A stretch of DNA of 64,000 nucleotides. Origin: Mytilus edulis. Its lineage: Eukaryota; Mollusca; Bivalvia; Mytilida; Mytilidae. Below are positions 12,577 through 24,116 of this stretch, piece by piece. The notes below the pieces were generated by a model. The model saw only the letters and a program-made list of their open reading frames with translations. It was not told where the DNA came from and searched no databases. A program made the translations under genes and the position numbers. The stretch covers positions 42,739,838-42,803,837 of the forward strand of contig NC_092345.1 in NCBI RefSeq assembly GCF_963676685.1. Reading direction: 5' to 3'. Position 1 is the stretch's first letter. Each line of letters opens with the position of its first letter.

Positions 12577-12949
12577 AATTAAATTAACGGTACCAATTTT
12601 CTTTCACCAGATGCGCATTTCGACAATACATGTCTCTTCAGTGATGCTCGTGGCCAAAATATTTGAAATTCAAAGCTTATATAAAAGATTTAGAGCTATA
12701 ATTCAAAAGGTCCAAAAAGTATAGCCATATCCGTGAAAGGAATCAGAGCTTTGCATGAGGGAGATACATTCCTTAATTTATAATAATTTCTAATATTTTG
12801 TAACAGCAAATTTTAATAACACAAAAAATCCGTATTTTCATGCCAGTACCGAAGTACTGGCTACTGGGCTGGAGATACCCTCGGGGACTAATAGTCCACC
12901 AGCAGAGGCATCGACCCAGTGGTAGTAATTAAATTAACGGTACCAATTT
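12577..12949 (-). repeat. ~350-bp dispersed element flanked by a 24-bp direct repeat
   Basis: Same family as 2,866-3,235, reverse orientation. Landmarks are CCAGATGCGCATTTCGACA, ATGTCTCTTCAGTGATGCT, GTACCGAAGTACTGGCTACT and CATCGACCCAGTGGT. AATTAAATTAACGGTACC (continuing CAATTTT) stands immediately before and after the unit, as expected for a long target-site duplication. No coding capacity is seen. A partial copy with the same GCGCATTTCGACA end lies at 53,095-53,215. Confidence 0.75.
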
Positions 12950-13805
12950 TAACAGCTGTTCCAATCAAAATGACCGTGCACATCACTTCTTTTTACTAGG
13001 GCTGTGTAGTGGAACACCCTCCGTGAAAAAACAACAGTAAGCTGTATTGAAAGTAACTAAAACAAATATGAAAAAATCTGGTCTAATAGATAATTGATAA
13101 ACCTATTCTTAAACTTAAATATATCCGTCTGACAATATTTAATTTAGTTTCATATATTGTAAAGATAAAGTATATCTCTATGTAGTACACCATTTCTTCC
13201 AGATTAATTTGATGCAAAATTAAGGGCGACGGATTGATATAAGAGCACTGCTCTTTTTTCCCTATCCAAGTTATTGAACTTGAATATTTACTATTTATGT
13301 ATTTAGTCTTGTAACTATACATAACGAATTCTAGATAAGATATGTTTACACTAGGTCAGATTTTCAATCGTTCCGTTGGTAAATAAAGTTGTCATTTTTT
13401 TTTTGGACTTCCCCTTCTTGATTTTACCTTGGACTTCGCCGATATTTTTGGTAATACTTATTTATATATTTGTCCCCTGGGGACAAACTTTTAGCTTAAA
13501 CTAAACATATACTGAACACGTATTTACAAGTTAGAGGATGAATCAGCTAAAGAAAAATATAATATAAAATAGGTTTTTAAACTAACGAATATCTGTCATG
13601 CATATTCCCATTATATTTGTGATCATTGTCATGAAAGTACTTCAGTTGACTGTGTGTGCATGTTTTGGGTTGGTGTAAGAAACTGGTGAACAATCTAAAA
13701 GGGCAGAATTATATACCTACAATAGTTAAAGAATATTTTTAACAGTATGGAATGCTGTCAATAAAATTTCGTAGCTTAGATTATAATTCCCTATCTCAAA
13801 AGTAG

Positions 13806-14740
13806 AAACAAGAGGCTGTCACAACGACAGCAAACAGGATTTATTAATATTTATTTGTGTCCTGGCAATATCACAAGAACCATTACTGATGAATGGTGAA
13901 AGTGAAAATCGTCAATATCAAATTTGACCTCCATTTTGTCATCAGTATCAACATCTTAAAATTTGAAAAGCTTAGATTGAATGGTTCATGAGTAAATGCA
14001 ACAGCGTGAATGGAAACGCCATTTCACAATCTTTCAAGAACCATAACTCCTGAACGGTAAAAAGTCAAAATCGTCATTATTGAACTTGACCTCTAATTTG
14101 CCAACAGTAACAACATATAAAAATTTCAAAAGCTTTAGTTGAATGGTTCATGAGAAAATGCACGGACACGACTGGAAACACCATTTTTCAATCTTTCAAG
14201 AACCATAACTCCTGAACGGTAAAAGTCAAAATCGTCATTATTGAAGTTGACCTCTATTTTGTCATCAGTAACAACATATTAAAATTTGGGAAGCTTTGGT
14301 AAAACAGTTCATGCCGTAAATGCACGGACACGACTGGAAACACCATTTTTCAATCTTTCAAGAACCATAACTCCTGAACGGTAAAAGTCAAAATCGTCAT
14401 TATTGAACTTGACCTCCATTTTGTCATCAGTAACAACATATTAAAATTTGGGAAGCTTAGGTAGAACAGTTCATGCGTAAATGCACGGACACGACTGGAA
14501 ACTCCATTTTTCAATCTTTCAAGAACCATAACTCCTGAACGGTAAAAGTCAAAATCGCCATTATTGAACTTGACCTTCATTTAGTTGTCAGTAACAACAT
14601 ATTAAAATTTTAAAAGCTTTGGTTGAACGGTTCATGAGTTAATGCACGGACAACATTTGATTGCCGCCCTTCCGCCCGCCCTCCCGCCGTACATCCCCAA
14701 ATCAATAACCGACATTTTGTCACAAAAATCCGGTTAAAAC
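13806..14740 (+). mobile_element. Element with five ~162-bp tandem units
   Basis: It starts around CAAGAGGCTGTCACAACGACAGC, which forms a GCTGTC/GACAGC hairpin, and ends near AAAATCCGGTTAAAA. The core has five units; the landmark CCATAACTCCTGAACGG (diverged in the first) recurs at 13,880, 14,041, 14,203, 14,365 and 14,526, a period of 161-162 bp. The tail is pyrimidine- and GC-rich (CCGCCCTTCCGCCCGCCC). The layout recalls the bivalve 'pearl'/BIV160-type tandem-core elements known from the literature; membership is inference. No coding function. Confidence 0.75.
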
Positions 14741-17155
14741 TGCAAATAGCTAACTTTATAAATAGAAATGATGTCAAACACATATATATTGACACGAAAA
14801 TAAAGGCTAAGTTCACATTGACCCAATTTCCATAAATATACATTTATTTAAATACCATTCTATAAATTGCTTACGGTAAATGACGCTGGCATTGCGGGAG
14901 ACTAGTTTTATTTTGCTGATGACACAAAATAATATCTGACGTATTTATCTTGCATATCATTTGATTTAAGTACAAATTTAAATCTTTCATTAAGGATATT
15001 GGTAATCTTGAAAAGAATTTCAGTGATGAGTTCATATGCATATATATGTCTTATGCACAAACAAAATAGAATATATGACTCTTGTGCAATATATTTTAGA
15101 TGAGGGAAAAACCAAGATGAATAAATTTGTTGAGTCACAAATAACAAATAAGCACTTATTTTTTTCATTAAGTGAAAATATAAATTTCTTTTTTTGATAT
15201 AAAAAGAGAATTTTAATTTTGAAGACCTTTACAGAAATATAAATTTAGATAAATGTTAAAAAAATCATCTGATAAAAGTGGTAGTGCCAAACTTTTATTT
15301 AAAAGATTAAAACTGAGATGACTGATCTCATTTATATTACTTAAAACTGCATCAGAGGCAATTAATAGAACCGATTTTTTTAATATTGCAATTCATTATC
15401 TTAACAAAATAAAAAAAAGATGCATCGACACAGAATTATTTAATACAAACTTAAGTCTGTCTACATGTGCAACAGTAGGGTTGAACTCACATTCCGCTGA
15501 AATTAAAAAAAAAAAAAAGAAAAAATATTCTTCATTTAATATTAATAAATAAATTTGTCTCTATATTAAACAAAATTAAAATTATAGGAAATTAATATAC
15601 CTTTGAACAATTTTACAGGGTTGCAAAATGCATACGTGGCTAAACATATCTACATGTATGATTCAGGGGAGGAAAAAGTCAACAGTTTTGTTAATTGTTC
15701 ATCTAAGAAATTAGAAGATCAGTATAAGTTATCAAATGAGTACAGTTCAGTTATATAACCCGTTTCTTCCATAATGCGTTCTTGCTACAGTAATATAAAC
15801 AATCATGAATATTATGACATTAATAAATGAAAGGAGATCAGGGATTAATAAAAGACAAGCGTAATTTCACTGAAGATACCATAAGAGTTTTCGTGACGGA
15901 CAGACCCATACTACACTACATGACATATCCAGCTTTGAAAGAACACTTTTTTTAATAGTGCACAGTTTAAAGTTATAATGATATAATACTTATTTGCAAT
16001 TATCATTTTTTATAGTATCTTAACTTTGTGAGCACAAATATTTTCGTGCCGCCTTGAAGTTGTTGGATATCATTGTAAGCTAAAGTAAATGAAATACAGT
16101 GTCGTAAAACAAGCCTCTTGTTTACAATAAGTGAAATACAATATCATCAAGCTGAATTTTCCTTATGATTTATTTTATTTTGCCCATATAGTGTCCACTT
16201 TTAACCAGTGATCATTCAAATCTGTACTGGGTAGCCTTTCTTATTATTTCAAAATTCAAAAGTTCTATTTTATGACATTTTTAAATTTAAAAAAAGAAGA
16301 ATTTTTAATAGGCAATTAAAGGTGATGAAGATGATCATATGATGTTGGAAATACCAAAGTCCCATGATTTCATTTCAATTAAAATTGACCATAGCTTCAA
16401 GGTTTTAAACAAGGTTATTGTTTTGTATATAGATCAGGCCTAGGTTAATCTTTTATCGTATGAATTATTTTACATTTTTGTCGTTTTTGACCCTTTTTCA
16501 GCTTACTATACAGTAAATGTTTTGCTAAATGTTGTTGTCCGTAAGGTAATATATAACTGCTTACATTTACTTCAATTGGTCTTTTGTCTTTTTATCTTTG
16601 TATCAATTATAATCCCTTGTGTTTGGTTGTAATGTGCACACTACCATTGCAGAGAAACCTAAAGCAATTGCGAGCACAGTAATCATTGTATTAGCTTACT
16701 AGCTCTTTTATAATAAAAAAATATATCTTTATAACAAGAACAATCGTAACCTAATCGGGAATTTTAACAGTCGTCGTCGAAAATATTTATAAACATTCAC
16801 GGAGGATATTTCAAAAGGATCATTAAAAGATTGTTTAGATGTTGTGTCCAAAGTAGTCAGCACAAGTGAGGCATACTTCCAAATGAACCTTAACAAGTGG
16901 TTAATGTTTTCTGAAGGGAGCGAATTATTTATTTCGAAAAATTATACAAAAGAGGCATGTAATTTCTTTTAAACTGAATTTTACTGTGAGTATTGATATA
17001 GGCTTGTTTATTTTACATCGGCTAGAGGTATAGAGGAGGGTTGACTTGACATCTCACAAAACATGTTTGCGCCTTTCCCAAGTCAGGAACCTTTGGCCTT
17101 TGTTAGTCTTGTAAATTTTTTCAAATTCTAGTCCATTTATATGTTTCGGAGATTG
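14741..17155. other. AT-rich intergenic DNA
   Basis: Nothing gene-like recognised. About 14,880-14,945 is a short relative of repeat R1 (TGATGACA..AAATAATATCTGACG). About 17,060-17,110 carries a decayed piece ending CCCAAGTCAGGAACC, a motif from the right end of the repeat at 49,836-50,235. Confidence 0.45.
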
Positions 17156-17308
17156 GTTTGAAGTCTATTTTAATTGAACTAGCACATAGTTGTGTTAAGG
17201 GACCGCCTATATATACGAGTGTAGGTTTTTCTTGCAGTGTTGAAGACCCATTGGTGGTCGTTGGGTGTTTTCTGCACTTTGGTCGGGTTGTTGTTTATTT
17301 GACACATT

Positions 17309-17435
17309 TGTTGAAAAATCTCAATAAATGCGTTGAGTTTTCTATATACGTTTAATCGTCGTGATGGCTGATGCATGTATATCACGTCACTCAGTATAGC
17401 GTGCGTAATATTTGTAGTTCGCGTATTTTCCGACA
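17309..17435 (-). repeat. Left terminal repeat (3' LTR) of the BEL-like element
   Basis: 127 bp, from TGTTGAAAAATC to TTTTCCGACA. It is colinear with the 152-bp right copy but lacks about 25 bp around the right copy's palindrome; an ATAGCG motif at both edges of that segment suggests slippage deletion. Both copies are much shorter than typical BEL LTRs. Confidence 0.8.
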
Positions 17436-17771
17436 TTCTGGGGCCGACAAAAGTGAAATATGTAACGAAAATTAAAAAAAATGTAAATTCACAATATAGA
17501 TAAACAAATTTAAAATTAATGTCCATCTCAAATAAAATAATCTAGTTCCTTAACCTTAACTGAACACAACTAAAGTTTATCTTATAGTCATTCATGGATG
17601 TTTCTTCTGGCACACACGGTTGCTTTACTAAGCGGTAATTTTCTGTACGCGTTATAAGTTCCTGTCCTGTATCTATGTGACTTTTTGACCTCACCAGTTG
17701 AGGATGTGTTCAATCGGGCGGTCTAGGTAGCAAGTTACTAGTTCTTCTTTTCAGCTTTTCATGAAGTGGAT

Positions 17772-18250
17772 TTACGTGCACTCTGTTTTGTATGAACAAT
17801 TGTGATAAGCATTAATAATTTGTTGTGGGTGTTCAAATCTCTCTCTAAGCAAACATACGACTGTCTCATAGTTAGTGTGCATTAGCATAAATCCTACAAT
17901 GGTTTGGGTGGCGGTTCCTATAAGCTGGGCTTTCAGACAGTTTAACTTTTGGATTGGCATAAGACTACTATTAAAATGTATGTTAGATTCGTAAGAGTCC
18001 CAACATGTGCTCCATTGCAAAACATCCCCGTCAAAATGTTGCAAATCTAATTTAGGTAATCTATGGTTTATATTACTAAATACATTTGGTAGTTGGGCTG
18101 GTGGTTGTATATACGAATATTCTTCTTGAGTATTGTATGATTGTAAATTCGGGCCAGTAAAGTTGCGTGATTGATTTCCGAATGGATTTTCCTCTGATGG
18201 AATTCTTTCTCTATAGTGTTTAGCGTGTAAACGGCTGATGTGTTTGTATT
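17772..18250 (-). pseudogene. BEL/Pao gag fragment (DUF1759-like), truncated
   Basis: The minus-strand frame is open from about 18,250 to a stop at 17,772. Its N-terminal part is rich in Asn, Gln, Pro and Tyr and low in complexity. A DUF1759-type segment follows: LPKLDLQHFDGDVLQW, then SLMPIQKLNCLKAQLIGTA, then ERFEHPQQIINA. In the family this is the conserved gag region after which more helices and a zinc knuckle normally follow. Here homology stops after IINA and an unrelated tail ends 11 codons later, marking a deletion junction. An upstream TAA closes the frame and no convincing ATG is seen. Non-functional remnant. Confidence 0.8.
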
Positions 18251-18328
18251 ACTAGCGTTTGATGTAGGTACGTATTGCCTTTAACTTCGATTCCATTGTT
18301 GAACCAATTTCCCGTCATTCACGGCAAT

Positions 18329-18480
18329 TGTTGACAATTCTCAATAAATGCGTTGTGTATTCTATATACGTTTTAAATCGTCGTGATAGCTGATTCATAT
18401 ATATCACTTCACACAGTATATAGCGTTATGGTAGCAACGTTACCATAGCGTAATGTTTGTACTTCGCGCATTTTCCGACA
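18329..18480 (-). repeat. Right terminal repeat (5' LTR) of the BEL-like element
   Basis: 152 bp from TGTTGACAATTC to TTTTCCGACA. It shares CTCAATAAATGCGTTG and ATCGTCGTGAT with the left copy. It uniquely contains an imperfect palindrome at 18,427-18,447 (ATGGTAGC AACG TTACCAT). Confidence 0.8.
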
Positions 18481-18547
18481 ACATTCCCCATTTCATTCTC
18501 ACTTTTATGAAATAAATCATGATAACCTTAGGTAACAGCAATCTTAG

Positions 18548-18715
18548 TAAATAAAGGCAACAGTAGTATACCGGTGTTCAAAAGTAATAAATCGAGTTAG
18601 AGAAAACAAATTTGTGTTACAAACCAAAACGGAAGAACACCCATGATTTATAAGAGGGAAACACAAGAACAGCATGAACACTGAAGTTCAGAAAAAACAA
18701 ACGCAACGTACATAA
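18548..18715 (+). repeat. Dispersed repeat (AGTAGTATACCG family), better-preserved copy
   Basis: Carries CAACAGTAGTATACCGGTGTTC, ATCGAGTTAGAGAAAACAAAT and ACCAAAACGGAAGAACACCC. Related to 9,045-9,165. It resembles a mussel repeat known to me; no coding capacity. Confidence 0.6.
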
Positions 18716-21294
18716 AATCGAACTCTTTGATAACAACTGCTACATTCCAAACTTGATTTAGGACTTTGAATGAATTATATCGAGTTTCCTGAGCTCGAGT
18801 ACTTTTTTTAAGATTCCAACTTTTAAATGATCACAATCAAAAGCCTTCAAAAGATGCATGAAAACAGCACTAGTGTTAAATCAAAAGGACATTGAAACAT
18901 CAAAAGGTAATATAAGTCTGAGCGTTATTAAATCAATATTGGAAACAACTTCTTAATTCTAAATTAAAATCATATAACATTAAAAAATAAAAAACAAAAA
19001 TAAAAATCCAACCGAGAAATGTTTTTATTCGAAAGAAATGTCCGTTATAAGACAAATTAGTCATATTATTAGTTTCTATTACATCAAAGAACTTTGTCTA
19101 AAAAAAAATTGAATGAATACGTCATCATCATTTTATACAAATTTCACTCCAAGGAGGTAATATTTACACTTTAAATATAAATTTAAACATTTGGAAGATT
19201 GTATGATTATCTCATGTAAGACATGTACATTTCTATTTTTAATTTTGTTCGTGTGTAATGTTTTTGATTGTTATGTTTACATGTTTGGTCAAAATTAAAG
19301 TGAAAGATAAATTATTATAGTATACCAAAGTTTGCACGCATGACTCATAAATCTTCACAGTAGTTGAAGAGACATCTAAAGAAAGTTTACACAACTATTA
19401 CTAATAAAGTATTATATCTAAAGACTTGATGACATAATGATTATGCCATACATTTTGTCGACCAAAAGCATTTTAAAAACATGAAATCTATAAAGGTTCA
19501 GGATGGGCCTGCATTTCTCTAAAACATTTATGTATTGTCTTCCCTCAATTAGTTTTGACAAGACTTTCATTCTTATCAGTTTTCGTGCATTAACACTTTA
19601 GATGTTGTCATTTCAATTATTTTGACACCATGCAGACATTTTAAAGGGGCCATTAACTCAAAAGCACCAATAGCAAAACCATTGGCATATGCCAGTAAAT
19701 TGTTCGTGTTTTACCTCTTTCCGGGTAAGGAACATTGGATAGAATTTCAGATTTAGCAAATGTTGTCATTTTAGTGGTATTTATTAACATTGCCATATAG
19801 CGGGAGGTTTGGCTAGCCATATCATCAGGTTCAATCCTTTTTTTTTTTTTTTAAATTTCCTGTACCAAGTCAGCAATATGGCTGTTGTTATCAAATTATT
19901 CGTTTCAAGGTATGTTGCATTGGCGTTTGTATTTTTATGCACTTCAATGTTCTGTTGTTTCGTTATTTCCCTCTTATAGTTGATGCGTTTTCCTCGGTTT
20001 AAATTTGTAATCCTGATTTGTTTTCTCTCAATCGATTTAGGACTTTTGAACAGCGGTATAGTACTGTTGCCTTTATTAGATACCATTTTGCTAACAACTA
20101 AATCTTGTTGAACTAATCCTTTCAAAATAAGTAAACATTAGCATAGAAAGATTATAAAATCGGGGGTTTAGTTCTTATATTTGTCAAATGATCAAATTTA
20201 CAATATTTTAAATCATAAATTTTTCTTAAAAAGTTTTCTGTTGTTGATGTAAAATAATCGTTTGGTCACAGATTTTGTTTTTGGTGTATTTTAAAACTAT
20301 TCTGTTACCAAGTTGGTAGTGAACAACATCAGCAATCTACGTTTTACGGCAAATAACGCAATAATATTACGTTTATTTGGATCTGCAGCATTCTGTGTCC
20401 TTTTGTCACATATTGCATCACTTTGATTGATGTTTACCGTAAAACAAAGTTATATATCAGCCGTATGTTCTTCATCACTTACGCAAATCCATGCCAAATA
20501 GTCAGTTACTAAATGCTCTTTAAAGTATGACAGTTCAACGACAACCACTGCAAATGTAGACTCTTGACTTGGGACAGGCACACATACATAATGACGCGGG
20601 ATTTAACATGCTTGTGGGTGCTTAACTAATCACTTAACCTTTGACAGTAAAGTAACAAAATACACACGAATGAATGTAAAAATCAGTTGCATCTGAAATC
20701 GACACCACGAAACAAAAACAAGTTCATTAAAAACAATAGTCACAATGAACCGATATACTCGCAGTTACTGAAAGCTAGTTCATAACCAGTTACAACTAAA
20801 ACATAAATGATGCATACGTTTCTCGAACATTTGGTATCAATCTTTTGCAAGCGAGTCTTCGTCCAATACTTTGTAATCTATAGTGTTATTTTCACAGTAG
20901 ATTTGAACTGTGTATTTTTATATGTGATAACAACGAACAATTAAACTTAAGGTTATTATCAGATAAGACCATTATTTGGTGTCATAAGACCTAAATATAT
21001 TTAAAAAGATTCATATTGAAGGGAATAGATTAATTATGTAATTTGTGTTAAAATAAAGGTACAATACAACCAACACGTGAACATCTGTATCGGGACAGAG
21101 CTAGGAAACAAACAAACAAACAAATAATACATGTTAAGTTACTATTGTCAACAGACAGATAGAGAAAACGTAATCAATATTTGCGTTTATCATTATTGTA
21201 GCTGACTTGATGATTAAGGTTAATCAACGCCAAATAGTTTCAATATTTATTTATTTGTTATGATTCCTTTTGTTACATTTCACCAGGAGTTACG
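18716..21294. other. AT-rich intergenic DNA with repeat fragments
   Basis: No gene recognised. 19,858-19,895 matches the CCTGTACCAAGTCAGCAATATG family. 20,025-20,090 is a reversed piece of the AGTAGTATACCG family. 20,565-20,640 is a fragment of the family at 49,836 (CTTGACTTGGGACAGGCAC). Confidence 0.45.
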
Positions 21295-21525
21295 ATCACC
21301 AGCGTTGGTATATGTCTGTGGCACGAAAGGCTAGCTAAATTAACCCACAGGATAGGATTAGACTACCGTGTCTGTATTTAGCAAAACCTTTCGGAAATTT
21401 GGATCAATACTCATTAACTTCGTACTATTGTTTGGCCTTTTTGGCATTGATGAGTTTTATGTAAAGTTAAAAGGAATCGCGCATCTGGCTTACCAAATTG
21501 TAAGCCTGGTATCTATGATGAGTTT
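21295..21525 (+). repeat. Dispersed repeat fragment, GGTATCTATGATGAG end
   Basis: Diverged copy of the family at 2,866-3,235: GACTACCGTGTCTG, ACCTTTCGGAAATTT, TTGGCCTTTTTGGCATTGATGAG and CGCGCATCTGGCTTACCA. The end GGTATCTATGATGAGTTTA is shared with about 40,266-40,285. Confidence 0.55.
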
Positions 21526-21960
21526 ATTCTATATATATATAACCTTGTACCGTAATCAACCTTTAAATATACCAGACCATTCATTCTTTTAAATGAGTGT
21601 TCGTATCACAGTAATTTAAATGCTTCATAGTAGACAAAAGAAATCTGAATTCGAGAACTGGAGAAATCTGCGATATAGCTGGTTTACCTCAATGACAAAG
21701 ATATTGTGCCCGCGTCTTTACAATCAATTATATTTGTTTGACCTTGCAAGTCTTCCACGATTTTCAAAATTACAAACATCTATATTCATCAAGTCGAGTT
21801 TCCTTGAAGATTTTTTATTAGCAATAAAAGCTGGGCTTCAGAGTAACTATGACGGTGACAATATGACGTGCAATAAAATATGCTCTACCCCTTTCACAAA
21901 AAATCTCAACGGATCGCTTTACTGACGGATCTGACGTGCAGTAGTATTTTCTATATTTTA

Positions 21961-22196
21961 GGGACGACATCAAAAGTTCGATGTAGGATAAAAAAAAAAC
22001 TTCATTCATATAGTTTTTTCACTGACACCCCCCCCTCCCCCCCTAATCCCCCTTTTAACTTAATTTGGGAAAAATTGATCGACCAATAAAGATATATATA
22101 TAAAATTGATGTCAATAAAACAAAACTTGCAGCAATTTTGACCCCCCTCCCAAACTATTTGAGTTAAAGTTTTATCCTTAATTGATTTGTCGTCCC
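21961..22196. mobile_element. 236-bp PIF/Harbinger-like MITE with TTA target duplication
   Basis: The left end GGGACGACATCAAAAG and right end GTCGTCCC are inverted, and TTA stands immediately outside each end (21,958-21,960; 22,197-22,199). The TWA duplication is typical of PIF/Harbinger. The interior carries C-runs (CCCCCCCCTCCCCCCC) and has no transposase. A second copy lies at 46,827-47,024. A ~41-bp direct repeat (CTGACGGATCTGACG...ATTTTA) occurs beside each side of the element. Confidence 0.75.
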
Positions 22197-22259
22197 TTAC
22201 AGAAAGAATTATCGTCGGCACTGACGGATCTGACGCGCAATAGTATTGCTGGTATTTTA

Positions 22260-23177
22260 CACCCACGAAATCAACAAAATTGGTACCCCATGAATAATAA
22301 TAATGAATCCACAGTATTTTAAAAACATTAAGTTTTATGAAGAATAAAGAAAACAATTACCAACAGAGATACAAATATCGTATTAAAGAAAGAAACAAAT
22401 AATAATGTGTAATACAAACCCATTCTGATTCACACCAAGAATTCAAATAAATTTTGACTTTGCAGTATTTTAATAACATGTATTTGAGGCCTTGTATCTA
22501 CTTATCATGTTTGCGGTCAGTTTTCATGTTGCCGTTTAACATTTAAAAATATGATAAATGAATTATATTCCTGGTATTGAAATGATTTATATCCAACCCA
22601 CAAGAAAATGCTCGGATAAAAGTGGATCGTTCAGTTAACCTTTAAAGGGCAACACCCACGTTTTAATGCACATGTCGCTGATTATACATCATTGATATTC
22701 CTTCCAAAAGATCAGTATAATATGTAATGCAAATTACCGATTAGAATATGTAATTAGTAAATAACACTTCGACTTCCGAAGCAAGGTCGTCCATTCTCCA
22801 AAGTTTTGCGATGATTGCGGAGTTTATGACAGTCCGTCCTTTCTAGAAAGTTTATTAACACTTTTCACATTAGTTAATTGAAATGCAGACTGGTTCTAAA
22901 TTATACAAATTGAAACGTCGACTATGGAATGCATGATAAGTTGAAAAAAGATTTACGATCGTTTGAAACAAATTTGTAATGAAAAATTCACTTTTTACAT
23001 CAATATTTTAGCTTATCAAAAGATAAAAAATTAAACGTAAACAAAAGATTCAAGAATACTAATAATGCACAAATTTTGCTCCTTCTGCTGTCTTCATTGC
23101 CGATAAAAAGATTAATCCCTCCAACGAGAAATAGCTCGTGCAATTGCATCTCTAATATAGTGTCAACTATATATATA
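22260..23177. other. AT-rich spacer
   Basis: No gene or repeat family recognised. The 41-bp direct-repeat partner ends at about 22,260, and an AT dinucleotide run borders the Helitron start at 23,178. Confidence 0.4.
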
Positions 23178-24107
23178 TCTATACTATTAAACGAGAAGAC
23201 CCCATTTTTGGTGTCGCTTCTCTTCTTTCCACAATAAATTAATCAACACGACTCTGTGTCCTACATGTACAGTGCATAGTTGCATTTGTCATCCATTCAT
23301 ATGATTATTCAGATTGAGTTATTATGGGAGAAAAACGAGAAAAAAGGCATCCGGATATTGTCCCGTCATTGGACGAAATTTTAAGTCAGATTATACTTCC
23401 GGTTTGCGTTTTTCTGTATACTTTGAACAAACAAATAGTACGAATAAAGTGTATTTTAATTCTGTTCAGAGTTTATTAAATGGAGAGGGTCTGTATACTA
23501 TGTCAATTGACCACCATGGATCGATTACTAAACGAAGAATTGAAAGTAAATACACTTTATTTATATAGTAATATACAGATAAGCGCTAAAATTATTCATG
23601 TGAACTTTTGATACCTTTTCTGAAATTCTCCATTCATTAAATATTTTACAAAATTCATTGATTACAAAAAAAAAGATGTGGTATGATTGCCATGTTGGGA
23701 CAACTCTCCACAAGAGACCAAAATGACACAGAAATTTACGACTATAGGTCACCGTACGGCCTTCAACAACGAGCAAAGCCCATACCGCATACTCAGCTTT
23801 AAAAGGCCCCGAAATGACGATGTAAAAAAATTCAAACGAGAAAACTAGCGGCCTTATTTATGTACAAAAAAGGAACGAAAAACAAATATGTAACACACTG
23901 ACACAAACAAACAACAACCACTGAACTACAGGCTCCTTACTTAAATGTTCATAACATACTAAATGTATGTTCATATTGAAATTGATAGAAAACCAAAAAT
24001 TGAGAATTTTGGAAATGAAGGAGGAGGTATAAAATTTCTAACAACACTTTACATACTTTTAACTCCGCTTTGAATGCCCGCGATTTCGCGGGTGTGTTCT
24101 ATTCTAG
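23178..24107 (+). mobile_element. Non-autonomous Helitron (930 bp)
   Basis: The 5' end begins TCTATACTATTAAACGAG directly after an A. The 3' end has a GC hairpin (CCCGCGA TT TCGCGGG, 24,077-24,092) followed by GTGTTCTATTCTAG and then T. A 5' TC, a 3' hairpin followed by CTRR, and A|T insertion are the defining Helitron marks. No Rep/helicase is present. An open frame at about 23,314-23,568 lacks an ATG and any recognised domain. A ~280-bp dispersed repeat is nested at 23,668-23,946. Confidence 0.85.
23668..23946 (-). repeat. Dispersed mussel repeat (GATGTGGTATGATTGCCA family), nested in the Helitron
   Basis: Landmarks are AAGATGTGGTATGATTGCCA, CTCTCCACAAGAGACCAAA, GGTCACCGTACGGCCTTCAA and AACGAGAAAACTAGCGGCC. 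Other copies are 29,285-29,560 and 47,480-47,790 (opposite orientation), and 49,325-49,585 and 49,836-50,235 (same orientation). I recall this as one of the commonest Mytilus repeats. No terminal inverted repeat or coding frame. Confidence 0.75.
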
Positions 24108-24116
24108 TATATATAT

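Larger units (their letters stand above)
17309..18480 (-). mobile_element. Short BEL/Pao-type LTR retrotransposon, gag remnant only
   Basis: An 1,172-bp element on the minus strand. Two related terminal repeats (17,309-17,435 and 18,329-18,480), each beginning TG and ending CA on the + strand, enclose a gag fragment. The 5-bp sequence ACATT flanks both sides (17,304-17,308 and 18,481-18,485), as expected of an LTR integration. The target was a dispersed repeat whose halves end at 17,308 and resume with CCCCATTTC after 18,485. Just inside the right LTR, GCCGTGAATGACGGGA on the minus strand resembles the leader beside BEL primer-binding sites. Protease, reverse transcriptase, RNase H and integrase are missing, so it could only have moved with help from elsewhere. 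Confidence 0.85.

Noticed and set aside
23314..23568. 85-codon open frame inside the Helitron
   Set aside because: It starts from TTG rather than ATG, has no recognised domain, and lies wholly in non-autonomous transposon sequence.
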